Assembly: GCA_035505975.1 (NCBI GenBank)
Contig: DATJQJ010000049.1
Location: 1-18,839, forward strand
DNA length: 18,839 nucleotides
DNA from: CAIKOD01 sp035505975
Lineage (GTDB): Archaea > Halobacteriota > Methanomicrobia > Methanomicrobiales > Methanospirillaceae
Direction of reading: 5' to 3'
The notes below the pieces were generated by a model. It was not told the DNA's origin, searched no databases, and saw nothing but the letters and a program-made list of their open reading frames with translations. A program made the translations under genes and the position numbers. Shown piece by piece: positions 1 to 6,549 of this stretch; the first letter of the stretch is position 1, and the number at the start of each line of letters is the position of its first letter.

Positions 1-468
1 ACCTGTTCGGAAGGCAACAGGAGGCCGAAGAAGGACCTCCCGAGGATCCTTGCGGCCCATGGCGCCCCCTACGTTGCAACGGCCTCGATCGCCTATCCTG
101 CAGACCTGATCAAAAAGGTAGAAAAGGCAGTGAATACCCCGGGCCCCTGCTATGTCCAGATCCATGCCCCGTGCTGTACCGGTTGGGGATTTGAAGGCGA
201 AAAGACCATTGAAATCGGGAAACTTGCAATCGAGACCGGTCTCTGGGTGAATTACGAGATGGAGGACGGGGACGTCACGAGAGTGAAAAAAGTCCTGCGA
301 AAACCTGTCGATGTTTACTTGAAAGAACAGAAACGGTTCCGCCACCTGTTCAAGCCGGCGGTGAATACCGGAGAGATCGCAAAAATCCAGGCTATCGCCG
401 ACAAAAATGCGGAACGATACGGGATCGACTTAAAGATCAGGAAGCAGGAGGCCCCAAAGGCCCCCTGA
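1..468 (+). CDS. porB: Pyruvate:ferredoxin oxidoreductase, beta subunit, 3' portion
   Basis: Partial gene: the reading frame is open from base 1, so the start lies outside the window; 155 C-terminal residues are visible. The protein is the thiamine-diphosphate-binding beta subunit of pyruvate synthase, which interconverts pyruvate and acetyl-CoA plus CO2 using ferredoxin and is a key carbon-fixation step in methanogens. Recognised by the family stretch RRPKKDLPRILAAHGAPYVA, followed by ASIAYPADLIKKVEKA and the segment YVQIHAPCCTGWGF, all typical of archaeal PorB after the thiamine-diphosphate domain. The C-terminal tail (KPVDVYLKEQKRF, then RHLF) also fits PorB. An internal GTG around base 130 is not the true start because homology continues upstream of it. 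It converges on the minus-strand gene that ends 11 bp downstream. Family assignment is strong; the alpha, gamma and delta subunits are presumably upstream. Confidence 0.93.
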   Translation, partial: TCSEGNRRPKKDLPRILAAHGAPYVATASIAYPADLIKKVEKAVNTPGPCYVQIHAPCCTGWGFEGEKTIEIGKLAIETGLWVNYEMEDGDVTRVKKVLRKPVDVYLKEQKRFRHLFKPAVNTGEIAKIQAIADKNAERYGIDLKIRKQEAPKAP

Positions 469-479
469 AAAGACCAGGT

Positions 480-1121
480 CTATATCTTATCCTTCTTTTT
501 TCTTCTCATCGTGAGCAGATATGGCGTAAGCAGTACGAACGCGATGATCAGCCAGAAATTCCCAAACAAATAGAGGAGGGATTCACGGGGCTGGTCGTAG
601 AACCTGACCTCCACCGACTTCACGCCCGTCCATTGGATCGTTACCGACGTGTTATTGACGGCCTGTGCCTCCCCTCCGGGACTGATCACGCCGAGAAACG
701 GGTTTCTGACATCAAGTCCCTGGGGCAGGCTCACCGTCACATTATAGGGGTTATCGTAGCTCGCGACGAGGTGGCTATCCTGTATCGGGCCCTGGTAGGA
801 GATCGTATAGTTGCCGGGCGGGTAGCTGATCGCAAAATCTCCGGATGCATTGAACGTGCAGGGTTGGCAGGCTCCTGAAAGCGAAATATTGCTCACTTTC
901 ACGGGGACACGTTCCCCAAGCACACCGGTCTCGTAGAACTGGTAGCCGGTACTCTTCTCTACCTGTACTGTCCCGTAATAGGCGCTCCCGTTTGGGAGCA
1001 CCTGGTATTCCGCAGATAAACCCGAGACCGGGGATGAAAGCACCAGTAATGCAGTCAGGATAAGCGCAGTGCCGAGCAGAGTGATGCCAGATCTGCGTCG
1101 ATCTCGGTCGGAGGTTGGCAT
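480..1121 (-). CDS. Exported membrane-anchored protein of unknown function
   Basis: 213 residues. I see a positively charged N-terminus followed by a hydrophobic signal segment (about residues 12-36), an extracellular beta-rich region with several N-glycosylation-type sites (NGS, NIS, NYT, NVT, NNTS), a close Cys pair (C85 and C88), a C-terminal transmembrane helix (about 183-204) and a basic cytoplasmic tail RRKKKDK. This is the architecture of a type I surface protein. It somewhat resembles archaeal proteins annotated as DUF5803, but that is recollection only. The start overlaps the 3' end of thrC by 67 nt in another frame; a Shine-Dalgarno-like GGTGAT 8 nt before the ATG supports this start. 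Probably co-transcribed with thrC. Function unknown. Confidence 0.8.
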   Translation of the reverse strand: MPTSDRDRRRSGITLLGTALILTALLVLSSPVSGLSAEYQVLPNGSAYYGTVQVEKSTGYQFYETGVLGERVPVKVSNISLSGACQPCTFNASGDFAISYPPGNYTISYQGPIQDSHLVASYDNPYNVTVSLPQGLDVRNPFLGVISPGGEAQAVNNTSVTIQWTGVKSVEVRFYDQPRESLLYLFGNFWLIIAFVLLTPYLLTMRRKKKDKI

Positions 1122-2263
1122 TGTTTGATCACCGTTTCAGGGTCTTTTAAGAGGTGCCCTGTTACCACGCAGATTATCGTTTCGTCCCGGTCAATCGTTC
1201 CTTCGAGCACCAGGCGGCGCACTCCTGCGACCGAGGCCGCAGATGCGGGCTCGACGCCGATCCCCTCCATGCGGGCGAGGTCCCTTTGCATCCTGAGTAT
1301 TTCCTCATCGGTCACCGAAGCTGCAGTACCTCCGGTCTCCCTGATCGCGGCCAATGCTTTCTCGCCGTTCACGGGTGCTCCTATTCTGATGGCGGTTGCC
1401 ACCGTATCCGGATTCTGTTCGGGGATCACCTCGGGACGGTTGTTCAGGATCGCCTCGACGACAGGTGCCGAACCTGCGGCCTGTATCCCGGTCATTTTCG
1501 GAAGGGTGTCCTCAAAACCGAGTTCGATGAGCTCGTTGAGCCCCTTATGGACTGCAGATATGTTGCCCGCGTTGCCAACCGGGAGGACAAAACGGTCGGG
1601 CATACGTCCGAGCTGGTCGACAGCCTCGAAACCGATAGTCTTCTGGCCTTCGAGCCGGTATGGGTTCACCGAGTTTAAGAGGTAAAGCCCGTGGGAGAGG
1701 CACAGTTCATGGACCATCTCCAGGGCGCGATCGAAATTGCCCCGAATCGATATAACCCGTGCCCCGTGCATAAGCGCCTGGGCGATCTTTCCCAGTGCGA
1801 CCTTCCCTGACGGGAGGAGCACGACTGCAGGGATCCCTGCCTTTGCGGCGTACACGGCAAGACTCGCCGAGGTATTTCCCGTGCTCGCACAGGCCACGTG
1901 GGTCTTGTTCAGCTGGAGTGCCATCGAGACCCCGACGGTCATTCCCCGGTCCTTGAACGAGCCCGAAGGGTTCATTCCCTCGTGCTTTGCATACAACTCG
2001 CGGATGCCGAGTTCTTTTCCGATCTCCTTTAAGTGATAGAGCGGGGTCCCCCCTTCCTTGAGGGTTACCGGGTCGATCGATACCGGAAGGATCTCGCGGT
2101 ACCTCCACACGGAAAGCGGCCTCGAAAGCCATTCTTTTCGCGAGACTGCGATAGAATCAAGGTCATACATGACCGCAAGCAGGTGGCCGCACTGCCGGCA
2201 GGTATAGATGATCTCGTCAGGTGCATATTCCTCTCCACATTTGACGCACACGAGACGGTACAT
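1055..2263 (-). CDS. thrC: Threonine synthase
   Basis: 402 residues. A PLP-dependent enzyme that converts O-phosphohomoserine to threonine in the cytoplasm. The N-terminus carries a zinc-ribbon-like Cys set (C6, C9, C22, C25), common in archaeal threonine synthases. The PLP lysine lies in NPSGSFKDRGM (K104) and the phosphate/substrate loop is ASTGNTSAS (about 126-134); a glycine-rich PLP-phosphate site follows at VGNAGNIS. The frame stays open 112 codons upstream, but the homology begins at MYRLVCVKCG, and a TATA-like CCTATATGTA lies about 28 nt before that ATG, so I start there. No Shine-Dalgarno is visible, so the mRNA is probably leaderless. The 3' end overlaps the next gene by 67 nt. Confidence 0.95.
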   Translation of the reverse strand: MYRLVCVKCGEEYAPDEIIYTCRQCGHLLAVMYDLDSIAVSRKEWLSRPLSVWRYREILPVSIDPVTLKEGGTPLYHLKEIGKELGIRELYAKHEGMNPSGSFKDRGMTVGVSMALQLNKTHVACASTGNTSASLAVYAAKAGIPAVVLLPSGKVALGKIAQALMHGARVISIRGNFDRALEMVHELCLSHGLYLLNSVNPYRLEGQKTIGFEAVDQLGRMPDRFVLPVGNAGNISAVHKGLNELIELGFEDTLPKMTGIQAAGSAPVVEAILNNRPEVIPEQNPDTVATAIRIGAPVNGEKALAAIRETGGTAASVTDEEILRMQRDLARMEGIGVEPASAASVAGVRRLVLEGTIDRDETIICVVTGHLLKDPETVIKQCQPPTEIDADLASLCSALRLS

Positions 2264-2286
2264 GTATACATATTTTTGATTCCCGA

Positions 2287-2296
2287 TACATATAGG
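2287..2296 (-). promoter_or_regulatory. TATA box of thrC (probable leaderless transcript)
   Basis: CCTATATGTA on the minus strand is centred about 28-29 nt before the thrC ATG at 2263. Archaeal transcription starts about 22-27 nt downstream of the TATA centre, so the transcript should begin at or very near the start codon. No ribosome binding site is present, consistent with a leaderless mRNA. Confidence 0.5.
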
Positions 2297-2330
2297 AACG
2301 TTTTCTGCAGGTCCCATCGGGCGTTTTCTT

Positions 2331-2750
2331 TTACCTGATGCCCGTATCGATGGAGACGTTGAGGATTGTCGTCTCTCCGGGCATGACAACGATGTGGCGT
2401 GGCAGGTCGGGGTTGCGGTCAATGCCGTTTTTGGGTAATGAAACGTCATAACCCCTGGCTGGCAACGCGATCTGGTAAACATCTTCCGGGGCGAAACTGG
2501 TTTTTGGGACCAGGCCTGAAAACCCCGGACCCGAGACATCAAGGTGACGCGCAGCATAAACCGCCGTACGTTGCTCTTCGCTGATGTGGCACGGTTCAAC
2601 GGGACAAAGGGGACCGATCGTGACGGAACCCCTGAGACATCCCGTCCCGGTCTTGCCAGGGGTTTCCGAAACCAGGAGAGCGAAGAAGAGGATACCAGCG
2701 ATGATAATCACGCCGGCGATAAATGTCATTTTCAGGTAGTCACGTTTCAT
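2331..2750 (-). CDS. Membrane-anchored carboxypeptidase-regulatory-like small protein
   Basis: 139 residues. One N-terminal hydrophobic helix (about 9-28) preceded by a basic start, then an exported domain. The stretch GSVTIGPLCPVEPC (41-54) is a recognisable short motif found in many small secreted bacterial and archaeal proteins, usually at the start of a carboxypeptidase-regulatory-like or SpaA-like beta-sandwich. The rest (ARGYDVSLPKNGI, then VVMPGETTILNVSIDTGIR) fits such a beta domain: the ending resembles the GETT-hNh-IDTGIR closing strand of those proteins. The precise role is unknown; adhesion or protein stability is possible. It ends 67 bp upstream of thrC, which appears to have its own promoter. 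The start is the only Met before the hydrophobic segment and has a weak AGGG upstream. Confidence 0.75.
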   Translation of the reverse strand: MKRDYLKMTFIAGVIIIAGILFFALLVSETPGKTGTGCLRGSVTIGPLCPVEPCHISEEQRTAVYAARHLDVSGPGFSGLVPKTSFAPEDVYQIALPARGYDVSLPKNGIDRNPDLPRHIVVMPGETTILNVSIDTGIR

Positions 2751-2816
2751 ATGCCATCTTTCCCTGCTTCATGCCTGAAATGGCTATTTTTCGGCCTTGT
2801 TTAAATCCCTTGAAGG

Positions 2817-2832
2817 TCAACTTTATATTTAT
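2817..2832 (-). promoter_or_regulatory. Candidate TATA box of the 2331-2750 gene
   Basis: Minus-strand GATAAATATAAAGTTG lies about 75 nt before the ATG at 2750, giving a predicted leader of about 45 nt. It is the most TATA-like sequence in this upstream region. Confidence 0.4.
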
Positions 2833-2885
2833 CAAAATGTCCATTCCGTCTTTTCGGATATTTGGATGTGTTTGGCTAATACGGA

Positions 2886-2940
2886 CTTCCCCGGGCTCCA
2901 CCCCGGAGCAAGTGACGTGCGGTTGCGATAGTGATTTGAC
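2886..2940 (+). repeat. Dispersed GC-rich intergenic repeat, copy 1 (degenerate)
   Basis: Contains CCGGGCTCCACCCCGG and, 14 nt later, GGTTGCGATAG. Both blocks match the other copies at 5299, 14881 and 15953, although the middle part has diverged. Confidence 0.55.
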
Positions 2941-3000
2941 TCGAATGTGATAAATTTTCGCATCACCGGGATAACCCCGCACGGTGGCTACCCGATCGGG

Positions 3001-3025
3001 GGGAGGGACGGGGGGACTCCCTCCC
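3001..3025. other. Strong G-rich hairpin
   Basis: GGGAGGGA (3001-3008) is perfectly complementary to TCCCTCCC (3018-3025) with a 9-nt loop. It may be a degenerate, oppositely oriented relative of the dispersed GC-rich repeat, or a structural element downstream of the ArsC-like gene ending at 3136. Nothing here decides between these. Confidence 0.5.
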
Positions 3026-3135
3026 GGTAGTACGTTGCTTCGTATGGACAAATGGGATGCAAACAGGGCGCACCATGATACCCCGGACAATAGGTGAGGA
3101 TGAAAACAAACGGTACTTCGTGAAACCAGGGGTGG

Positions 3136-3585
3136 TCATACCAGCCCATCCTCTCCTGGTGACCCGAAATACCCAAGGACCCAGGTCCTGATCGAGTCCC
3201 TGACATCCCGAAACCCCTGGAGCACCTCCGTTTCGTCTCCCTGAACTGATTTCGGGTCCGTAACATGCAGGGTTACGGGAGGGATCTCATAAACCGGAAG
3301 ACCCGGGATACTGTCACATTTCCTGTCGCACATAAGCACGATCCGGTTGAACCGGGCATGGTGGAATGTCTCAAGGGACTTGGAGACCTGGTGCGATATG
3401 TCGATCCCCGCCTCCTTCATAACCCGGACTGTCAGGGGATTAACAGCCGCGGGAGAGATCCCTGCACTGTACGCTTCGATGCGGTCCGGAAACAGTGCGT
3501 TACAGAACCCTTCTGCCATCTGCGACCGCCCGGCATTACGTTCGCAGACAAAGAGGACCCTGAGTTTTTCCCTGCTGTGACTCAT
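3136..3585 (-). CDS. Arsenate reductase / low-molecular-weight tyrosine phosphatase family protein
   Basis: 149 residues. Phosphatase-fold protein that either reduces arsenate by a cysteine relay or dephosphorylates phosphotyrosine. The catalytic P-loop is C14-ERNAG-R20-S21 (CX5R-S), directly after the first strand LRVLFVC. A second Cys pair, C86 and C90 (MCDRKC), sits where thioredoxin-coupled ArsC enzymes carry their redox pair. The general-acid Asp-Pro is D110-P111 (VTDPKS). Length fits the family (about 130-150). The frame is open further upstream, but the ATG at 3585 is preceded by GGAGT and immediately precedes homology. It starts 2 nt after the stop of the nitrilase gene, so the two are translationally linked. 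No other ars genes are visible, so arsenic resistance is inferred from the cysteines only. Confidence 0.85.
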   Translation of the reverse strand: MSHSREKLRVLFVCERNAGRSQMAEGFCNALFPDRIEAYSAGISPAAVNPLTVRVMKEAGIDISHQVSKSLETFHHARFNRIVLMCDRKCDSIPGLPVYEIPPVTLHVTDPKSVQGDETEVLQGFRDVRDSIRTWVLGYFGSPGEDGLV

Positions 3586-3587
3586 GG

Positions 3588-4397
3588 TTACTCCTGTCCG
3601 GTCCGATTCCTGTAGATCGCGTGGTACAGGCCTGGTTTCCTGTCTCTGGCTGCAGGGATTGCCCTGCGTGCCTCTTCGACGAGGATCGGATCGAGCGTCG
3701 CTAACGTCAACCCTTTTGCAGGTCCGGCCCTCGCGAGCACCTCTCCATGAGGGCTTGCGGCTAACGAACCCCCCTGGTAGCTCCCGACTGGCGTGATGCC
3801 TGTCGTATTGACCCCGATTACAAACATCTGGTCCTCCAGTGCATGCGACCTGATGAATATCTCCCAGGCATCCATCCTTTTCTCCGGCCATGCGGCAGGG
3901 ACAATCACGCCGTCGACCCCGGCCGCGGCGTAAATATGGAACAACGAAGAGAACCTCAGGTCGTAACAGATTGCCATGCCGAATTCCATGTCTCCGATGG
4001 AGAAAATCGCAATATCCTCACCGGGGGTATATTCCGAATCCTCCTTATCGGGTGAGAACAGGTGCATCTTCTTATAAATCCCGATAACATCTCCTTCTGA
4101 CCCGATCGCTACCGCGGCGTTGAATAACGACCCTCCCTCCACCAGACGAAATGATCCGAGTATTGCTATGCGATATTTTTTTGCCATCTCGGAAAGAGCC
4201 GATACAATCATGCCTCTATCCGTTTCTGCATGCCTTCTGGAATGCGGGTCCCACCCGGTTGCGAACTGCTCCGGAAAACAAATGAGGTCGGCCTTGTTGG
4301 CGGAAGCCTGTCCTATCAGCGGGGTAACCAGGTCAAGCGTAGCTTTCGGATTTTCCCACACCGCTTTCACCTGAGCCATTGCGACGGTAATTACCAT
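3588..4397 (-). CDS. Carbon-nitrogen hydrolase (nitrilase superfamily)
   Basis: 269 residues from the chosen start. The nitrilase-fold catalytic triad is visible: E43 in CFPEQF, K110 in YKKMHLF and C144 in AICYDLRF. The fold's later conserved features (PAAWPEKR, then W-E-xx-RSHALEDQ) follow. The protein resembles omega-amidase/NIT2-like enzymes, which hydrolyse small omega-amides such as alpha-ketoglutaramate, but the substrate cannot be read from sequence. The frame extends 24 codons upstream to a TTG at 4469 just after the MarC-family stop; that extension (Pro/Gly/Arg-rich) does not match the family, whereas MVITVAMAQV is a typical nitrilase N-terminus. The downstream ArsC-like gene follows within 2 nt. 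Confidence 0.88.
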   Translation of the reverse strand: MVITVAMAQVKAVWENPKATLDLVTPLIGQASANKADLICFPEQFATGWDPHSRRHAETDRGMIVSALSEMAKKYRIAILGSFRLVEGGSLFNAAVAIGSEGDVIGIYKKMHLFSPDKEDSEYTPGEDIAIFSIGDMEFGMAICYDLRFSSLFHIYAAAGVDGVIVPAAWPEKRMDAWEIFIRSHALEDQMFVIGVNTTGITPVGSYQGGSLAASPHGEVLARAGPAKGLTLATLDPILVEEARRAIPAARDRKPGLYHAIYRNRTGQE

Positions 4398-4487
4398 GTT
4401 CCGGTCCTGGTCGGTACCTCTTCCTTCCCCGGCTGGTGATTGCCGACCCTTTTCCGGGGTCGATACCAACGGAAGATATCGCCCATG

Positions 4488-5135
4488 TTATCCCCCGCCA
4501 AGGACCGGGAATGCAAGTTTCACACCGGTAATTACGAACTGCACGGCGATCGCAATCAGGAGCATACCCATCAGGCGGTTGATCGCCCGGTACTCCCTCT
4601 GGCCGATCCGTGCTACGATTTTGTCTGAATTCACCATCATCAGGTAGGTAATAATAAGCGATGTAATGATTGCGAGGATGACGATCGCAATATCGGCCGG
4701 CGATCCGCCGGTCTCGTTCATCAGGACCAGGGTCGTAGTGATTGCGCCCGGTCCGGTGATCATCGGGAATGCCAGCGGTATGATCGCGACGTCCTCGGCT
4801 TCCATACTTTCGTATTTCTCGGTTGCCGTAAGCTTGGTCCTCGAAGTCCTGGCATAGATCATCTCCATACCGATGCCGAACAGGAGAATCCCCCCGGCAA
4901 TCCTGAATGCCTCGAGGCTGATCCCGAACAGCTGGAGGATAATTGCACCGAGAAGGGCGAAAATGAGGAGGATTATCACCGAATAGCGGGTTGAATCCCG
5001 TGCAACTTTTTTACGATCGCCAATCTCCAAGTGCTCGGTAAGGGAGACAAACGTGAGCGTGGCGGTGAAGGGGTTTACAATGATAATGATCGATGAGAAT
5101 GCGAGGAGCGCAAAATTAAGGATGTCTCCTGCCAT
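4488..5135 (-). CDS. MarC family integral membrane protein (UPF0056)
   Basis: 215 residues and highly hydrophobic, with six predicted membrane segments. Family hallmarks are the N-terminal segment with IIIIVNPFTA, the segment GGILLFGIGMEMIYAR, and IIPLAFPMITGPGAITTTLVL, in which the PLAFPMITGPG core is diagnostic. MarC proteins are distant from known transporters; the original link to multiple antibiotic resistance was withdrawn in E. coli and the substrate is unknown. The length (about 210) fits well. The gene starts 5 nt after a weak GAGAT; a TATA-like GTTTATGCC lies at about 5188-5196. It precedes the nitrilase and ArsC-like genes on the same strand (90 bp gap) and may be in their operon. 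Confidence 0.93.
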   Translation of the reverse strand: MAGDILNFALLAFSSIIIIVNPFTATLTFVSLTEHLEIGDRKKVARDSTRYSVIILLIFALLGAIILQLFGISLEAFRIAGGILLFGIGMEMIYARTSRTKLTATEKYESMEAEDVAIIPLAFPMITGPGAITTTLVLMNETGGSPADIAIVILAIITSLIITYLMMVNSDKIVARIGQREYRAINRLMGMLLIAIAVQFVITGVKLAFPVLGGG

Positions 5136-5298
5136 GACCGATCTCTGTTCTCATCTCATAAGATTTTTTGGGAGACAGAATGAGAAGGCATAAACTTCCT
5201 GTCTTACAACCTCGCGTGTTGTTTTTCCAGAATAATTTCAGACGCTGCTGTGGAACCGGGGCCGGGTAATTATGACCCTCTGTGAATCGTGGGGGATC

Positions 5299-5352
5299 TG
5301 ACGCTCCGGGGCTCCGCCCCGCCGCTGAGGCGGCCCCGGTTGCGATAGGACT
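5299..5352 (+). repeat. Dispersed GC-rich intergenic repeat, copy 2
   Basis: Begins TGACGCTCC, followed by GGGGCTCCGCCCC (5-bp stem, 3-nt loop), a second stem GCCGC-TGAG-GCGGC, and ends with CCCCGGTTGCGATAGGACT. It shares the order of blocks with the copies at 2886, 14881 and 15953. Confidence 0.75.
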
Positions 5353-5664
5353 GTATCGGGCACGATATCGAATGATAACGTAGTCCCGTTGATCGGCCCC
5401 CCCTTTTCAAAATTTCTGAACCGCCGCCGGGGCACCATTCGGGGGCGTCGTCGTCAAATCGCAATAGGAGATTAAACAGCCCACTACGCATGTTTTTCGC
5501 CAGGACTGGCAATGATATTTTTTTTAATTTTCATCGTGGACTTATTCGAAAAATTTGTGTAAGAATTTCATTGTACCCAGCCATAAACGAAGTTTTATCA
5601 AACCCCGGGAATCTGGAAAATAATCCGGTCTGGAGATTATGAGGCAGGAATGGTACCTCACACT

Positions 5665-5671
5665 AAAAAAA
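5665..5671 (-). terminator. Poly-T terminator of the rpl7ae-ndk operon
   Basis: A run of seven T on the minus strand begins 8 nt after the ndk stop codon. Archaeal transcription commonly ends at such T-tracts without needing a hairpin. Confidence 0.5.
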
Positions 5672-5679
5672 GGTGTATG

Positions 5680-6129
5680 TTACTCGTAAAGGACGGGTTC
5701 GTCGATCTTCTGGTAATGCACCAGTTCTTCCGGGCTGAAATGGATTGCTATCTCGCGGTTTGCGCTTTCCACAGAATCAGACCCGTGAATGATATTTCTT
5801 CCCAGATCGAGTCCGAAATCGCCCCGGATCGTCCCGGGTGCCGCGTCGACAGGATTCGTGGACCCTATCAGAGTCCTGGCGACCCTGACCGCATTTTTTC
5901 CTTCCCAGACCATCAGGAAACAGGGGCCGCTCATGATGTACTTTTTAAGCGAATTGAAGAACGGTTTCTGTATGTGCTCACGGTACTGCTCGATGACACG
6001 GGGATCGGGAAGATTTTCGAACCGGGCAGCGACCAGTTTCAGCCCTTTCGCTTCAAATCGTGTTACGATCTCCCCGACACGGCCCCTCTGGATTCCGTCG
6101 GGTTTCACCATCACGAAGGTCCGTTCCAA
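5680..6129 (-). CDS. ndk: Nucleoside diphosphate kinase
   Basis: 149 residues, full length for the family. Transfers the gamma-phosphate between nucleoside triphosphates and diphosphates through a phosphohistidine. Family signatures: N-terminal ERTFVMVKPDGIQRG, the segment around YREHIQKPFF, GSTNPVDAAPGTIRGDFG, and the active-site RNIIHGSDS with the catalytic His. The start codon is TTG: the leader GGAGTGAGCTGGA places GGAG 9 nt before it, and the family N-terminus begins exactly there. That GGAG overlaps the end of rpl24e, whose stop is 6 nt upstream, implying translational coupling. Last gene of the rpl7ae-rps28e-rpl24e-ndk operon. Confidence 0.97.
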   Translation of the reverse strand: MERTFVMVKPDGIQRGRVGEIVTRFEAKGLKLVAARFENLPDPRVIEQYREHIQKPFFNSLKKYIMSGPCFLMVWEGKNAVRVARTLIGSTNPVDAAPGTIRGDFGLDLGRNIIHGSDSVESANREIAIHFSPEELVHYQKIDEPVLYE

Positions 6130-6135
6130 TCCAGC

Positions 6136-6327
6136 TCACTCCTTGCCGAGCGCCTTGCGGCCGGCCTTTGTCCAGGCCACTTTTCTCGGGACACGACCGA
6201 GCCGGTAGTTTTTCTGGCACTTCGTGCTGCAGAAATAGAAAAGACTGCCGTCTTTCCTGACAAATAGCTTCCCGGTGCCGGGTTCTACCGGACCGCCGCA
6301 GAAACTGCAGTTTCTCATCTCCACCAT
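6136..6327 (-). CDS. rpl24e: Ribosomal protein L24e
   Basis: 63 residues. Small zinc-ribbon protein of the archaeal large subunit. Two Cys pairs are seen, CSFCG near the N-terminus and CSTKCQKNY, with the characteristic GGPVEPGTGKLFVRKDG between them and the basic tail RVPRKVAWTKAGRKALGKE. Length is standard. An ATG start at 6327 is used; an alternative in-frame Met four codons later also has family homology. It follows rps28e by 5 nt and precedes ndk by 6 nt, the usual archaeal gene order. Confidence 0.96.
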   Translation of the reverse strand: MVEMRNCSFCGGPVEPGTGKLFVRKDGSLFYFCSTKCQKNYRLGRVPRKVAWTKAGRKALGKE

Positions 6328-6332
6328 GGTGA

Positions 6333-6542
6333 TTACCGCCTCGAAAGCTTCTTGGCTTCACGTTCGGTCTCGAGGAGCATCAGTACATCCCCCTCGCGGA
6401 TCGGGCCGACCGTGTTGCGGGTGATAATACGACCCTTATTAATCCCGTCGAGGATCCTGCATTTGACCTGCATTGCCTCCCCGTGCATCCCGGTTGAGCC
6501 GATCACCTCGATCACCTCTGCGGGTGTTCCTTCATCTGCCAT
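6333..6542 (-). CDS. rps28e: Ribosomal protein S28e
   Basis: 69 residues. Component of the archaeal small ribosomal subunit. Family hallmarks: AEVIEVIGSTGMHGEAMQVK, the Arg/Gly-rich GRIITRNTVGPIREGDVLML, and the C-terminal LLETEREAKKLSRR. The start ATG has GAGGAAATT directly upstream, a good ribosome binding site. It follows rpl7ae by 7 nt in the operon. Confidence 0.97.
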   Translation of the reverse strand: MADEGTPAEVIEVIGSTGMHGEAMQVKCRILDGINKGRIITRNTVGPIREGDVLMLLETEREAKKLSRR

Positions 6543-6549
6543 AATTTCC

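Larger units (their letters stand above)
2751..3135. other. 385-bp non-coding region with GC-rich elements
   Basis: No convincing gene: the open frames here lack family resemblance and run through GC-rich repeat sequence. The region holds the promoter of the gene ending at 2331, a degenerate copy of the dispersed GC-rich repeat (2886-2940), and a G-rich hairpin at 3001-3025. Confidence 0.6.
5136..5679. other. 544-bp non-coding region
   Basis: No gene is supported; open frames on the minus strand run through the GC-rich repeat and have no recognisable protein features. The region contains the MarC-family promoter, repeat copy 2 (5299-5352), and the terminator-like T-run of ndk (5665-5671). 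Where many archaea carry infB after ndk, none is present here. Confidence 0.6.

Noticed and set aside
2264..2599. 112-codon N-terminal extension of the threonine synthase frame
   Set aside because: The extension overlaps the 2331-2750 gene on the same strand, has no family resemblance, and the TATA box and zinc-ribbon N-terminus place the start at 2263.
2740..3266. Two minus-strand open frames in the gap before 3136
   Set aside because: They run through GC-rich repeat sequence and the ArsC-like coding end, with no signal, domain or ribosome binding site.
3586..3891. 102-codon extension of the ArsC-like frame
   Set aside because: It lies inside the nitrilase gene in another frame and is Arg/Gly-rich without homology.
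4398..4469. Upstream TTG start for the nitrilase
   Set aside because: It fits tightly behind the MarC-family stop, but the added 24 residues do not match nitrilases, which begin at the M-V-I-T-V-A strand.
5238..5512. Short minus-strand open frames over repeat copy 2
   Set aside because: Generated by stop-poor GC-rich repeat sequence; no start context.
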